Source of the DNA: Haematobia irritans | Taxonomy: Eukaryota; Arthropoda; Insecta; Diptera; Muscidae | Length of the DNA: 64,000 bases | Direction of reading: 5' to 3' | Assembly (NCBI RefSeq): GCF_050003625.1 | Contig: NC_134398.1 | Span: 16,814,997-16,878,996 of the forward strand | Shown here: piece by piece, positions 11,371-22,877 of the stretch | Numbering within the stretch: the stretch's first letter is position 1 | How the letters are laid out: every line of letters starts with the position of its first letter | Notes under the pieces: generated by a model | What the model was told of the DNA's origin: nothing | Database searches by the model: none | The model's input: the letters and a program-made list of their open reading frames with translations, nothing else | Position numbers and translations under genes: made by a program

Positions 11371-12424
11371 TTTCCTAACTGCCTAACTGCAGCACATGTA
11401 CCTCATAACATGGCGTCAAAACAATTTGTCGTCGCGATATTTAAAAGCTTCATTAACATACGAAATGTTTAAACAACAAAATAAACAAACAAATAAAGTG
11501 GAAGGACGGACAACAAGATATTCAGGGAGAAATGCGAAATAATTTGAAAAGAGTCCTTTTCGTTGTATGTTTAGCATTATGTGAATATATGAATGCAGTT
11601 GTTTTACCTTAAGTGCTATAAATTTCTTGCAGAAAACCAAACACAACAATCGCAAAAGCAAAGAAGTAGAATATGGAATCACACACATAAACAACAAACA
11701 AACAATTGCATAAAGGGAAAATCTTTAAAGAAGCCTTACCACCATCACCATCACAATATCCATTTTCATTTACCCGTTATTGTATGTCCACATTATCCTT
11801 TGAGAAGGCTATAGACAATTGTTGCAAGATAAATACTGGCAAAATGTTTTTTGCTATGTGACTAAGTATGAGATTTCTCATTTACCTTCATATGTGTATG
11901 AGAATTGTATTCAGGAAACAGATGAATAAAATATATAAAATTATGCAAAATAGGAAATGTGTATTTAAAATTAGAATATATGTATTTGTGACCACAGTAT
12001 GATTCATATATAAATACTTACTGAGTTTTATCCTAGCTTAGGTATAGTGGGCAACACAGTGACGGAGTCCCCTCTTATCTCTAAGGCAAATTTTCTTTAA
12101 AGTAAAGAAACACATTTTTGATTTAATGAAATCGTCCTTAAATTAACTGAAATATTCAATCTTTAGATTTAAAATACAAAACGCTTCAAATATTGACTAA
12201 GAATTATTTTTAGGATTTAGAATTTTTTTTTTTAAATTAAGAAAAAAAAACGAAATAAAAATAGAAACTCTATAAATTCTGCTTAGAATAATTTTATTGT
12301 TAATTTAAAAATTAAATGATAATTATATGAAATGATATAAAGGATAATTTTATTGATATAAAGCCAGATAGGTTGCTAAAAATTTTCTTAATTTTAACAA
12401 CTGCATCTGTGGTTCGAAATCAAT
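11371..12424. other. Non-repetitive AT-rich interval, no gene seen
   Basis: About 1 kb without satellite. A plus-strand frame at 11593-11814 includes five consecutive His codons from a CAC/CAT run, and an overlapping minus-strand frame also exists. Neither has convincing splice context or recognisable sequence. The last 300 bp are strongly A/T-rich. Confidence 0.45.
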
Positions 12425-12721
12425 GCACGGTTTATACAGTTGGTAGAATTCTAAACAAAATGGTAAATTTTTTACTGTTTGGGATTGGTCAAATTCATGA
12501 TGACTAAGAGGTACTTCAACTATTTTCTTCTTTTCAAATAAAATTTTCACAAAATTTTCTATAGAAATGAAATTTGACAAACTTTTCTATTGAAATAAAA
12601 TTTTGACAAAATTTTCTATAGAAACAAAAAATTGAAAAAGTTTTCTATAGAAATAAAAATTTCTGTAGAAATAAAATTTTCTATAGAAACAAAATGTTGA
12701 CAAAATTGTCTATAAAAATTA

Positions 12722-12900
12722 AATTTTGATATATTTTCTCCAAATATTGGTATATATATTTTTTTTTTGGCTCGAGTGCATGGATGCCATAGTTGGTAGA
12801 GTTCTACCAAAAATGGTAGATTTTTTACTTTTGGTAGAATTCTTGGTGTTTTGCTAGAGTTTGCAAAATAATCCCAAATGCAAGCTACCAAATTTTCTAT
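12722..12900 (-). repeat. Palindromic satellite spacer (copy 3)
   Basis: Reverse-orientation spacer with GGCTCGAGTGCATGGATGCC, then TTGGTAGAGTTCTACCAA (one central base off a perfect palindrome), ATGGTAGATTTTTTACT and CAAGCTACCAAATTTTCTAT. It returns to satellite at both ends. Confidence 0.72.
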
Positions 12901-13185
12901 GGAAATAACATTTTGACAAATTTTTTATAGAAATACAATTTGACAAAATTTTCTATAAAAATTAAATTTTTAATAAAAAAAAATTTTTCTAAAGAAATAA
13001 AATTTTGAAAAAAAAAATTCTAAAACATAAAATTTTGACAACATTTTCTATTGAAATAAAATTATGAGAAAAATTTCTATAGAAATAAAATTTGACAAAA
13101 TTTTCTATTGAAATAAAATGTTGACAAAATTTTCTATAGAAACAAAAAATTGAAAAAATTTGGTATAGAAATGAAATTTTCTGTA

Positions 13186-13476
13186 CACCAAAAAAAAAAT
13201 TTTTCTGATTCAATCACGAAATTAATTGATATAATTAATTTTTTAATTGAAATGTCTTCAATCACAGAAATGATAGTATCAATTAAAAAAATAATTGACA
13301 GTCGATTAAAAAATTAATTGATCCAATTAAAAAATTAATTGATACTATTAATTTGTGTGATTGATTTTTATTTCAATTAAAAAATTTTTTGATTCAATTA
13401 AGCTTTTAATTGAATATTTTTTAAAACTCAATTAAGATTTTAATTGGAAAATTTTTCGTGAATTTTTTTTTCTGTG
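13186..13476. mobile_element. TA-flanked MITE, 291 bp (MITE-1)
   Basis: A sharp insertion into a satellite monomer. The left boundary reads CTGTA/CACCAAAAAAAAAA and the right TTTTTTTTTCTGTG/TAGAAATAAAA, so TA flanks both sides (13184-13185 and 13477-13478) with CACnnAAAA / TTTTnnGTG-type ends. The interior is strongly AT-rich with many TTAATTGAT and AATTAATT motifs in both orientations. It carries no frame. TA target duplication and A/T-run ends fit a Tc1/mariner-type non-autonomous element, though the family is inferred. Confidence 0.7.
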
Positions 13477-13544
13477 TAGAAATAAAATTTTCACAAAATT
13501 TTCTATAGAAATACAATTTTGGCAAAATTTTCTATAGGAATGAA

Positions 13545-13690
13545 ATTTTGCTATAGTTTCTCCAAATTTTGGTGGATTTCTTTTTTGGCTCGAGTGCACG
13601 GATGCTACAGTTGGTAGAACTCTACCAAAAATTCTTGGTGTTTTGCTAGTTTTGAAAAAATATTCCCAACTACGCTACCACATTTTCTAT
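13545..13690 (-). repeat. Palindromic satellite spacer (copy 4)
   Basis: Contains GGCTCGAGTGCACGGATGC, TTGGTAGAACTCTACCAA (imperfect palindrome), TTCTTGGTGTTTTGCTAG and CTACGCTACCACATTTTCTA. It is about 30 bp shorter than its relatives because the ATGGTAGATTTTTTACTG portion is missing. Confidence 0.7.
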
Positions 13691-14399
13691 AGAAATAACA
13701 TTTTCACAAATTTGTTATAGAAATAAAATTTAACAAAATTTTCTATACAAAATAAAATTTTGCAAAATTTTCTATAACCTAAAAGTTTACAAAATTTTCT
13801 AAATAAAAAAAATTTTAAAAAATTTTCTAAACAAAAAAAACAAATTTTGGCAAAATTTAAAAAAAAAAATCAAATTTTAACGAAATTTTCTATTGAAATA
13901 AAATTATGACAAAATTTTTTATAGAAATAAAATTATGACAAAAATTTCTTTAGAAATAAAATTATGACAAAATTTTCTTAGAAATAAAATTTGGACAATA
14001 TTTTCAAAAAAAAAAAAATTATGACCAAATTTCCTAAAAAAAAAACTTGGACAAAATTTTGTATCGAAATAGAATTTAGACAAAATTTTCTATAGAAATA
14101 AAATTTTGACAAAACTTTCTAAAGAAATAAAAATTTTGAACAAAATTTTATATAAAAAAAATTGACAAAATTTCCTGTAGAAGAACAATTTTGACATTTT
14201 CTATAAAAATAAAATTTTGTCAAAATTTTCAATTGAAGTAAAATTATGACAAAAATTTCTATAGAAATAAAATTTTGACACAATTTTCTATAGAAGCAAA
14301 CTTTTGAAATAAAATTTCTATAGAAAAGAAATTTTCACAAAATTTTTTACAGAAATACAATTTTAACAAAATTTTCTATAAAAATAAAATTTTGCTATA

Positions 14400-14575
14400 T
14401 TTTCTCCAAATGTTGGTGATTTTTTTTTTTTGCTCAAGAGCACGGATGCCACAGTTGGTAGAATTCTACCAAAAATGGTAGATTTTTTACTGTTTTTTTA
14501 TTGGTAGAATTCTTGGTGCTTTGCTCGATTTTAAAAACTATTCCCAACTACGAGCTACCAAATTTTCTATAGAAA
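14400..14575 (-). repeat. Palindromic satellite spacer (copy 5)
   Basis: Has the perfect palindrome TTGGTAGAATTCTACCAA at 14455-14472, as in the copy at 7976 but in reverse orientation. It ends in CTACGAGCTACCAAATTTTC, which leads straight into satellite. The palindrome survives better than the rest of the spacer. Confidence 0.75.
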
Positions 14576-15200
14576 TAATATTTTGACAAATTTTTTATAG
14601 AAATAAAATTTAACAAAATTTACTATAAAAATCAAATTTTGAAAAATTTTCTTTAAACGTAAAATTTTACAAAATTTTCTAAACAAAAAAAATTGACAAA
14701 ATTTTCTAAACAAAAAAAAAATTCTAAAAACATAAAATTTTGGCAAAGTTTTCTAAAAAATAAAATTTAACAAAAAAAAATTTCTAAAAACATAAAATTT
14801 TTACATAAAAAAATAAAATTTTAACAAAATGTTCTAAAAAATAAAATTATGACAAAAATTTTCTGTAGAAATAGAATTTAGACAAAATGTACTATAGAAA
14901 TAAATAGTTGAAAACATCTCTATAGAAATAAAATTTTATCAAAATTTTCTATGGAAATAAAAATTTGGACAAAATTTTGTATAGAAATAAAATTGTGACA
15001 AAACTTTCTATAGAAACAAAATTTTGACAACATTTGCTGTAGATATAAAATTTTGACAAAATTTTCTATGGAAATAAAATTGTGACAAGATTTTCCATAT
15101 AATTAAAATTGAAACAAAACTTTCTAAATAAATAAAATTTTGATAAAATTTTCTATATAAATAAAATTTTGCAAAATTTTCTATAGAAATTTTGAAAACA

Positions 15201-16215
15201 TTGAGTAAAGTTTCGACAATGTTTTCTTCAAATTCAGAGTATAAATATTAAAATTCTTATATGAAAAAAAAATTTTTTCCATATTTCTATAAATATGGTT
15301 CTTAGAGATAAATCAAAGTTCACTCGTGACTACCGAAAAAAAAATACGAAAAAAATAATTTGTATATGAATGTATGTATACGTTCTCTTAAAAGAGCAAT
15401 TTCTTCTCAGAATAGCGAAATATTTTCAATAAGCACAGAAATCATTCAATAAGTCGGCGTAGTACAACCCTGTGCTTGTTTTAGACTTTTCTCTTGGTAC
15501 TCTCACAAAAAAATTTACTTAGTCCCAAATATTTTTTAAATATTTTGGTATTGATTATTCGAGCAAAGCAGCCACTGACGGAATTAATTTTTAAATTTGC
15601 GTTTTGCGTACTAGATGTGGGCAAGCAAATTTCAATACCTGACCATTTAGTTTGACCCAAGCTAATATACACCTACATATACAGATCCTCTCAATTGATA
15701 TTATATTTTAAACTTTTTGTTTAATAAATTACTTCACCCGTAAATATTTAATTACCAAAATTACCCTAATCAATTTGATTTCCAAATTTCAATTGAGAAG
15801 TTCTCGAAGAACTCAACCACATCATCTCTTCACTTTCAATAGAACTAAGATTAAATTGTTCCCAACCAAGATTTTGAGGTTGAATTTGTGTTTTTTTGTA
15901 CATTCTTGCACTTTACCTCAAATGAAATTCTCAAAAATATATTTTCTCCATTTACTTTCAATTTTATCTTGTCGAATCGCAAAACTTTTTGTAAACTTTG
16001 AGGTGCAGTTATCAACGAAAACCAACCCTCCCCCTTTGCGCTATGGTATCGTGGGTTAAAAGGTATCCTGTGAGAGCAGTGTTGCCAGCATTGGGGATTT
16101 TCCCCCAAATTGGGGATATTTGTTCTTAAATGGGGACGAAATTTCTAAGTTGGGGGCTTGGAAATTTGGTGGCGAATTTCCATAAATTTGGGAATTTTTT
16201 TGAGAAATCGTTTTA
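15201..16215. other. Mostly unique interval; possible element remnant at the right end
   Basis: About 1 kb with scattered short frames (15481-15672 minus, 15775-16108 on both strands), none with supporting features. The 16070-16200 part is G-rich on the plus strand, with TTGCCAGCATTGGGGATTTT followed by several TTGGGG or ATGGGGAC motifs, and looks like part of a dispersed repeat. I do not recognise it. Confidence 0.4.
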
Positions 16216-16798
16216 ATCTTTCTATTTTATTTCTATAAAAAATTTTGTCAAAATTTTATTTCTATAAAAAATTTTGTCAAAATTTTATTTTTGTAGAAAA
16301 TTTTGTAAAAATTTTATTTCTATAGCAAATTTTATAAAAATGTTATTTCTATAGAAAATTTTGTCAAAATTTTATTTCTATAGCAAATTTTATTAAAATT
16401 TTATTTCTATAGGAAATTTTGTCAAAATTTTATTTCTATAGAAAATTTGGCCAACATTTTGTTTCTAGAGAAAATTTTGTCAAAACTTTATTTCTCTATA
16501 GAAAATTTTGTCGAAATTTTATTTCTATAGAAAATTTTATTTCTATAGAAAATTTTATCAAAATTTTATTTCTGTAGAAAATTTTGTCAAAATTTTATTT
16601 CTATCGAAAATTTTGTCAAAACTTTATTTCTATAGAAAATTTTGTCAAAATTTTATTTCTATATAGAAAATTTTGTCAGAATTTTATTTCTATTGAAAAT
16701 TTTGTCAAAGTGGTATTTCTATAGAAATTTTTGTCAAAATTTTATTTCTTTAGAAAATTTTGTCAAAACTTTATTTGTCTATAGAAATTTTTTGTTGT
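16216..16798 (+). repeat. 29-bp satellite block S6a
   Basis: About 20 plus-polarity monomers, fairly homogeneous. The plus-strand frame at 16642-16830 is satellite-derived. The block ends where the P430 element begins. Confidence 0.93.
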
Positions 16799-17172
16799 TT
16801 TTTTTATTTCAGCTTAAAACCATACATTGACTAAACTACAAGTGTAGCTTAACCAGAAGAGGAAAATAATGTTTGTCAAATTTATTTGGGCAAAGCCCTA
16901 TAGACTGCAAGATGGTTGGATGGACGCACGTTTCGGAATTACCACATTCCTCATCAGCATCCTCTACTTGAAGCAAAACTATGAACCAATTATCAGAATA
17001 AATTCAGGCAGTTCATTAAACTCACAATGAACCACACTTGAACCTTCCGAAAAAATGTTTTGTATGATAGCCGGCTATGCCGAAATAAATTCGAAACAAA
17101 CATATCTCTTTTCGAATTTATTTCGGCATAAGCCGGAAAGAAAGAACAAAACCAACAATAACAAAACAAAAC
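16799..17172 (+). mobile_element. Interspersed element 'P430', copy 2
   Basis: Forward copy with TTTCAGCTTAAAACCATACA at the start, then AACCAGAAGAGGAAAATAAT, ATTTGGGCAAAGCCCTATAG, GGATGGACGCACGTTTCGGA and AGCCGGCTATGCCGAAATAA. Near its end, TTATTTCGGCATAAGCCGGA repeats an earlier stretch in inverted orientation and forms a hairpin about 60 bp across. Satellite flanks both sides. Overlapping frames (such as 16993-17223 minus) are not conserved among copies. Confidence 0.65.
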
Positions 17173-18082
17173 GTATAGAAAATTTTGTAGGAATTTTATT
17201 TCTATAGAAAATTTGGCCAACATTTTTTTCTATAGAAATTTTGTCAAAACTTTATTTCTATAGAAAATTTTGTCAAAATTGTATTTCTATATAGAAAATT
17301 TTGTCAGAATTTTATTTCTATCGAAAATTTTGTTAAAATGCTATTTCTATAGAAAATTTTGTCAAAATTTTATTTCTATCGAAAATTTTGTCCAAATTTA
17401 ATTTCTATAGAAAATTTTATTTCTATAGAAAATTTTATCAAAATTTTATTTCTATCGAAAATTTTGTCAAAATATTATTTCTATAGAAAATTTTGTCAAA
17501 ATTTTATTTCTTTAGAAAATTTTGTCAAAATTTTATTTCCAAAGAAAATTTTATTAAAGTTTTATTTCTATAGAAAATTTTATTAAAATTTTATTTCTAT
17601 AGAAAATTTTGTCAAAATTTTATTTCTATAGAATATTTTGTCAAGATTTTATTTCTATAGAAAATTTTGTCAAAATTTTATTTCTATAGAATATTTTGTC
17701 AAAATTTTATTTCTATAGAAAATTTGGCCAACATTTTGTTTCTATAGAAAATTTTGTCAAAACTTTATTTCTCTATAGAAAATTTGGTCTAAAATTTATT
17801 TCTATAGAAAATTTGGCCAACATTTCTTTCCCTATAGAAAATTTTGTCAAAACTTTATTTCTATAGAAAATTTTGTCACAATTGTATTTCTATAGAACAT
17901 TTTATTTCTATAGAAAATTTTATCAAAATTTTATTTTTATCGAAAATTCTGTCAAGATTTTATTTCTATCGAAAATTTTGTCAAAATTTTATTTCTATAG
18001 AAAATTTTGTCAAAATTTTATTTCTATCGAAAATTTTGTCAAAATTTTATTTCTATCGAAAATGTTGTCAAAAATTTTATTT

Positions 18083-18341
18083 CTTATATTTCATGTTAGC
18101 CTGATACCGAAACAGGCAATTGACGTCCAAATGCATTATATCTAATTATACAATTATTTTTCGAGCTCTATGGACAGATATAGATTAAGGAACATGGTTA
18201 ATAGAGCCATTGAAAACATGTACAGTCCAGGCGTGTATAGATTTGTATCTGGCGTTTTCTTTTCAATGGCTCTATTAACCATGTTCCTTAATCTATATCT
18301 GTCCATAAAGCTCGAAAAATAATTGTATAATTATATAAAAA
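18083..18341 (+). mobile_element. Fold-back element, copy 1
   Basis: Starts TTATATTTCATGTTAGCCTG, then ACCGAAACAGGCAATTGACG. Two 74-bp arms (18143-18216 and 18260-18333) are inverted complements with one mismatch seen (GAGCTCTATGG versus GAGCTTTATGG). The 43-bp loop contains ACAGTCCAGGCGTGTATAG. The outer terminus seen on the left is missing on the right, so the copy is truncated. Both sides are satellite ending in AAAATTTTATTTC, a possible target repeat blurred by the array. It has no coding capacity. Confidence 0.8.
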
Positions 18342-20213
18342 TTTTATTTCATTAGAAAATTTGGCCAACATTTTGTTTCTTTAGAAAATTTTGTCAAAAT
18401 TTTATTTCTATAGAAAATTTTATTAAAATTTTATTTCTATAGAAAATTTTATCAAAATTTTATTTCTATAGAAAATTTTGTCAAAATTTTATTTCTGTCG
18501 AAAATTTTGTCAAAATTTTTATATCTATCGAAAATTTTGTCAAAATTTTATTTCTATAGAAAATTTTGTCAAAATTTTATTTCTAAAGAAAATTTGGGCA
18601 ACATGTTTCTATAGAAAATTTTGTCAAAACTTTACTTCTATTAAAAATTTTGTCAAATTTTTTTTCTATAGAAAATTTTGTCAAAACTTTATTTCTATAC
18701 TGAACATTTTGTCAAAATTTTATTTCTATAGAAAATTTTATCAAAATTTTATTTCTATAGAAAATTTTGTTAAAACTTTATTTCTATATTGAACATTTTG
18801 TCAAAATTTTTTTTCTATAGAAAATTTTACTGCTATTGAAAATTTCGTCAAAATTTTATCTCTATCGAAAATTTTGTCAAAATTTTATTTCTATACAAAA
18901 TTTTGTCAAAATTTTATTTCTACAGAAAATTTTGTCAAAATTTTGTTTCTATAGAAAATTTTGTCTAAATTTTATTTCTATAGAAAATTTGGCCAACAGT
19001 TTGTTTCTATAGAAAATCTTGTCAAAACTTTATTTCTATATTGAAAATGTTCAAAATTTTATTCCCATCGAAAATTTTATCAAAATTTTATTTCTATACA
19101 AAATTTTGTCAAAATTTTATTTCTATCGAAAATTTTGTCAAAATTTTATATCCATCGAAAATTTTGTCAAAATGTTATTTCTATCGAAAATTTTGTCAAA
19201 ATTTTATTTCTAAAGGAAATTTTTTATAAAAATTTTATTTCTATAGAAAATGTTGTCAAAATTTATTTCTCTATAGAAAATTTTGTCAATATTTTATTTC
19301 TAAAGAAAATTTTGTCAAAATTGTCTTTCTATACAGAAATTTTTGTTACAATTTTATTTCTATAGAAAATTTTATCCAAATTTTATTTCTATAAAAAATT
19401 TTATCTAAGTTTTATTTCTATCGAAAATTTTGTCAAAATGTTATTTCTATCGAAAATTTTGTCAAAATTTTATTTTTACTGAAAATTTAGTCAAAATTTT
19501 GTTTCTATCGAAAATTTTGTGAAAATGTTAATTCTATAGAAAATTTTGTCAAAAATTTTATTTCTATAGAAAATGTTGTTATTAAAAAATATTTGTCTTA
19601 GTTTTATTTCTATTTAGAAAATTTTGTCAAAATTTTATTTCTTTAGAAAATTTTGTCAAAATTTTATTTCCAAAGAAAATTTTATTAAAGTTTTATTTCT
19701 ATAGAAAATTTTATTAAAATTTTATTTCTATAGAAAATTTTGTCAAAATTTTATTTCTATAGAATATTTTGTCAAGATTTTATTTCTATAGAAAATTTTG
19801 TCAAAATTTTATTTCTATAGAAAATTTTGTCAAAATTTTATTTCTATAGAAAATTTGGCCAACATTTTGTTTCTATAGAAAATTTTGTCAAAACTTTATT
19901 TCTCTATAGAAAATTTGGTCTAAAATTTATTTCTATAGAAAATTTGGCCAACATTTCTTTCTCTATAGAAAATTTTGTCAAAACTTTATTTCTATAGAAA
20001 ATTTTGTCACAATTGTATTTCTATAGAACATTTTATTTCTATAGAAAATTTTATCAAAATTTTATTTTTATCGAAAATTCTGTCAAGATTTTATTTCTAT
20101 CGAAAATTTTGTCAAAATTTTATTTCTATAGAAAATTTTGTCAAAATTTTATTTCTATAGAAAATTTTGTCAAAATTTTATTTCTATCGAAAATGTTGTC
20201 AAAAATTTTATTT

Positions 20214-20472
20214 CTTATATTTCATGTTAGCCTGATACCGAAACAGGCAATTGACGTCCAAATGCATTATATCTAATTATACAATTATTTTTCGAGCTCT
20301 ATGGACAGATATAGATTAAGGAACATGGTTAATAGAGCCATTGAAAACATGTACAGTCCAGGCGTGTATAGATTTGTATCTGGCGTTTTCTTTTCAATGG
20401 CTCTATTAACCATGTTCCTTAATCTATATCTGTCCATAAAGCTCGAAAAATAATTGTATAATTATATAAAAA
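20214..20472 (+). mobile_element. Fold-back element, copy 2 (duplicate of copy 1)
   Basis: Positioned exactly 2131 bp from copy 1, with arms 20274-20347 and 20391-20464. It has the same GAGCTC/GAGCTT arm mismatch, which shows that it was copied by the segmental duplication and did not insert independently. Confidence 0.85.
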
Positions 20473-22320
20473 TTTTATTTCATTAGAAAGTTTGGCCAAC
20501 ATTTTGTTTCTTTAGAAAATTTTGTCAAAATTTTATTTCTATAGAAAATTTTATTAAAATTTTATTTCTATAGAAAATTTTATCAAAATTTTATTTCTAT
20601 AGAAAATTTTGTCAAAATTTTATTTCTGTCGAAAATTTTGTCAAAATTTTTATATCTATCGAAAATTTTGTCAAAATTTTATTTCTATAGAAAATTTTGT
20701 CAAAATTTTATTTCTAAAGAAAATTTGGGCAACATGTTTCTATAGAAAATTTTGTCAAAACTTTACTTCTATTAAAAATTTTGTCAAATTTTTTTTCTAT
20801 AGAAAATTTTGTCAAAACTTTATTTCTATACTGAACATTTTGTCAAAATTTTATTTCTATAGAAAATTTTATCAAAATTTTATTTCTATAGAAAATTTTG
20901 TTAAAACTTTATTTCTATATTGAACATTTTGTCAAAATTTTATTTCTATAGAAAATTTTACTGCTATTGAAAATTTCGTCAAAATTTTATCTCTATCGAA
21001 AATTTTGTCAAAATTTTATTTCTATACAAAATTTTGTCAAAATTTTATTTCTACAGAAAATTTTGTCAAAATTTTGTTTCTATAGAAAATTTTGTCTAAA
21101 TTTTATTTCTATAGAAAATTTGGCCAACAGTTTGTTTCTATAGAAAATCTTGTCAAAACTTTATTTCTATATTGAAAATGTTCAAAATGTTATTCCCATC
21201 GAAAATTTTATCAAAATTTTATTTCTATACAAAATTTTGTCAAAATTTTATTTCTATCGAAAATTTTGTCAAAATTTTATATCCATCGAAAATTTTGTCA
21301 AAATGTTATTTCTATCGAAAATTTTGTCAAAATTTTATTTCTAAAGAAAATTTTTTATAAAAATTTTATTTCTATAGAAAATGTTGTCAAAATTTATTTC
21401 TCTATAGAAAATTTTGTCAATATTTTATTTCTAAAGAAAACTTTGTCAAAATTGTCTTTCTATACAGAAATTTTTGTCACAATTTTATTTCTATAGAAAA
21501 TTTTATCCAAATTTTATTTCTATAAAAAATTTTATCTAAGTTTTATTTCTATCGAAAATTTTGTCAAAATGTTATTTCTATCGAAAATTTTGTCAAAATT
21601 TTATTTTTACTGAAAATTTAGTCAAAATTTTGTTTCTATCGAAAATTTTGTGAAAATGTTATTTCTATAGAAAATTTTGTCAAAAATTTTATTTCTATAG
21701 AAAATGTTGTTATTAAAAAATATTTGTCTTAGTTTTATTTCTATTTAGAAAATTTTGTCAAAATTTTATTTCTAGAGAACACTTTGTCAAAATGTCTATG
21801 TTTCTATCTAAAATTTTGTCAAAATTTGATTTCTATCGAAAATTTTGACAAAATTTTCGATAAAGATAAAATTTCTATAAAAAATTTTGTCAAAATTTTA
21901 TTTCTATCGAATATTTTGTCAAAATTTTATTTCTAAAGAAAATTTTGTCAAAATTTTATTTCTATAGAAAATTTTGTCAAAATTTTATTTCTTAAGAAAA
22001 TTTTGTCAAAATTGTCTTTCTATATAGAAAATTTTGTCAGAATTTTATTTCTATAGAAAATTTTATTTAAAATTTATTTCTATAGAAAATTTTATCTAAA
22101 TTTTATTTCTATCGAAAATTTTGTCAAAATTTTATTTCTACCGAAAATTTTGTCAAAATTTTATTATTTCTATTTAGAAAATTTTGTCTTAATTTTATTT
22201 CTATTTAGAAAATTTTGTAAAAATTTTATTTCTACAGAAATTTTTTGTCAAAATGTCTATGTAGAAAAATTTCTCGAAAAAAAATTTTTTTCTATATAGA
22301 ACATTTTTCAACGTGTCTAC

Positions 22321-22544
22321 CACACAATTTTACTATTTAAATATTTAGAAGTAAAATTTCATTCGTAAATACAAGGTGACCGAACTCCCATTTTCATATC
22401 TCCAGTATTTGGAGGCCGATTACCAGTCTCTTGGTGTTGTGGTTCGAAATCTTGATCTTATTGCAGCTTTCTGGATTTGACAAATATTTAATTTTTAAAT
22501 TATTACCGATTTGCTACAGCAGAGCCTTATTGAGGACGAAAACA
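22321..22544. other. Unique-looking sequence downstream of satellite
   Basis: Non-satellite DNA with moderate GC. A 60-codon plus-strand frame (22431-22613) overlaps the minus-strand frame that follows, and I prefer the minus-strand one. Nothing else is recognised. Confidence 0.35.
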
Positions 22545-22877
22545 TCAAAATGTTGGGACAAAAGCCAGAATATGCTGGCAGCACTGTCTGAAAGTGTTGT
22601 TTACGATGATTGAAGTATTCCCTCTGTACCATCTCTCCTTGTCGATTTCTATGTCCTTATCAATTGGTTGCTTTGGTGGTTGACGAAAATTAATATTATT
22701 GAGTGACTCCAATGAATCAATTAAGATAATTGGTTTTTTTTTGTCACCCAAACCGAAACTTTCGATGTGTGATAGTTCAAGATTTTCCTTGTGGTTGATT
22801 TCTTTGAGGTGCGTATGACTTTTAATGAAAGAAAGGATATTTCTGTGAAACTGCAAAATCTTACCAATGCCAGCCAT
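22545..22877 (-). CDS. Hypothetical 110-codon frame, possible first exon
   Basis: This open frame has unremarkable, non-repetitive protein-like composition: Met-Ala start, charged and Ile/Leu-containing segments (KKPIILIDSLESLNNI, PIDKDIEIDKERWYRG) and no low-complexity run. No signal peptide or membrane span is evident. A donor-like ATC/GTAAAC occurs near codon 90, so the real exon could stop after WYRGNTSII. No promoter or polyadenylation signal could be fixed. I do not recognise the protein. It is one of the few frames here that is not derived from a repeat, but chance remains possible. Confidence 0.3.
   Translation of the reverse strand: MAGIGKILQFHRNILSFIKSHTHLKEINHKENLELSHIESFGLGDKKKPIILIDSLESLNNINFRQPPKQPIDKDIEIDKERWYRGNTSIIVNNTFRQCCQHILAFVPTF

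Larger units (their letters stand above)
12425..15200 (-). repeat. 29-bp satellite block S5 with spacers
   Basis: Minus-polarity array, more degenerate than S4, with many AAAAAAA-type expansions. It contains palindromic spacers at 12425-12500 (poor), 12722-12900, 13545-13690 and 14400-14575, and a MITE at 13186-13476. The minus-strand frames at 12350-12580, 12616-12891 and 12989-13213 are satellite and spacer peptides. Confidence 0.92.
17490..21765 (+). repeat. Recent tandem duplication, 2131-bp unit (two copies)
   Basis: Copy 1 covers about 17490-19620 and copy 2 about 19621-21751; homology continues a little further into shared satellite. Equivalent points lie 2131 bp apart throughout: 17844/19975, 18143/20274, 18478/20609 and 19135/21266. 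The copies differ at only a handful of positions, for example GAATATTTTG versus GAAAATTTTG near 17695/19826 and CTTTCCCTATAG versus CTTTCTCTATAG near 17830/19961. The near-identity implies a recent event, probably unequal exchange within the array, or possibly an assembly duplication. Confidence 0.93.
17173..22320 (+). repeat. 29-bp satellite block S6b with segmental duplication
   Basis: About 5 kb of plus-polarity array. A recurring variant, TTTGGCCAACATTTTGTTTC, marks multi-monomer units. Most of the block is a 2131-bp segment present twice. Two identical fold-back elements lie in the duplicated units. Plus-strand frames between 17359 and 21496 are satellite peptides; their paired sizes (86, 90, 104, 64, 62 and 76 residues) simply mirror the duplication. 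Confidence 0.95.

Noticed and set aside
11593..11814. Frame with five consecutive His residues
   Set aside because: It comes from a short CAC/CAT run in AT-rich unique DNA; no splice sites, recognisable domain or codon bias support it.
16642..21496. Many plus-strand frames of 60-104 residues with MSKFYFYRKFCQNFISIENF-like repeats (also in other satellite blocks)
   Set aside because: They are translations of the 29-bp satellite. Three units make 87 bp, so a 29-residue peptide repeats wherever the TAG in CTATAG is mutated. They occur on either strand according to satellite polarity, with no splice or promoter context.
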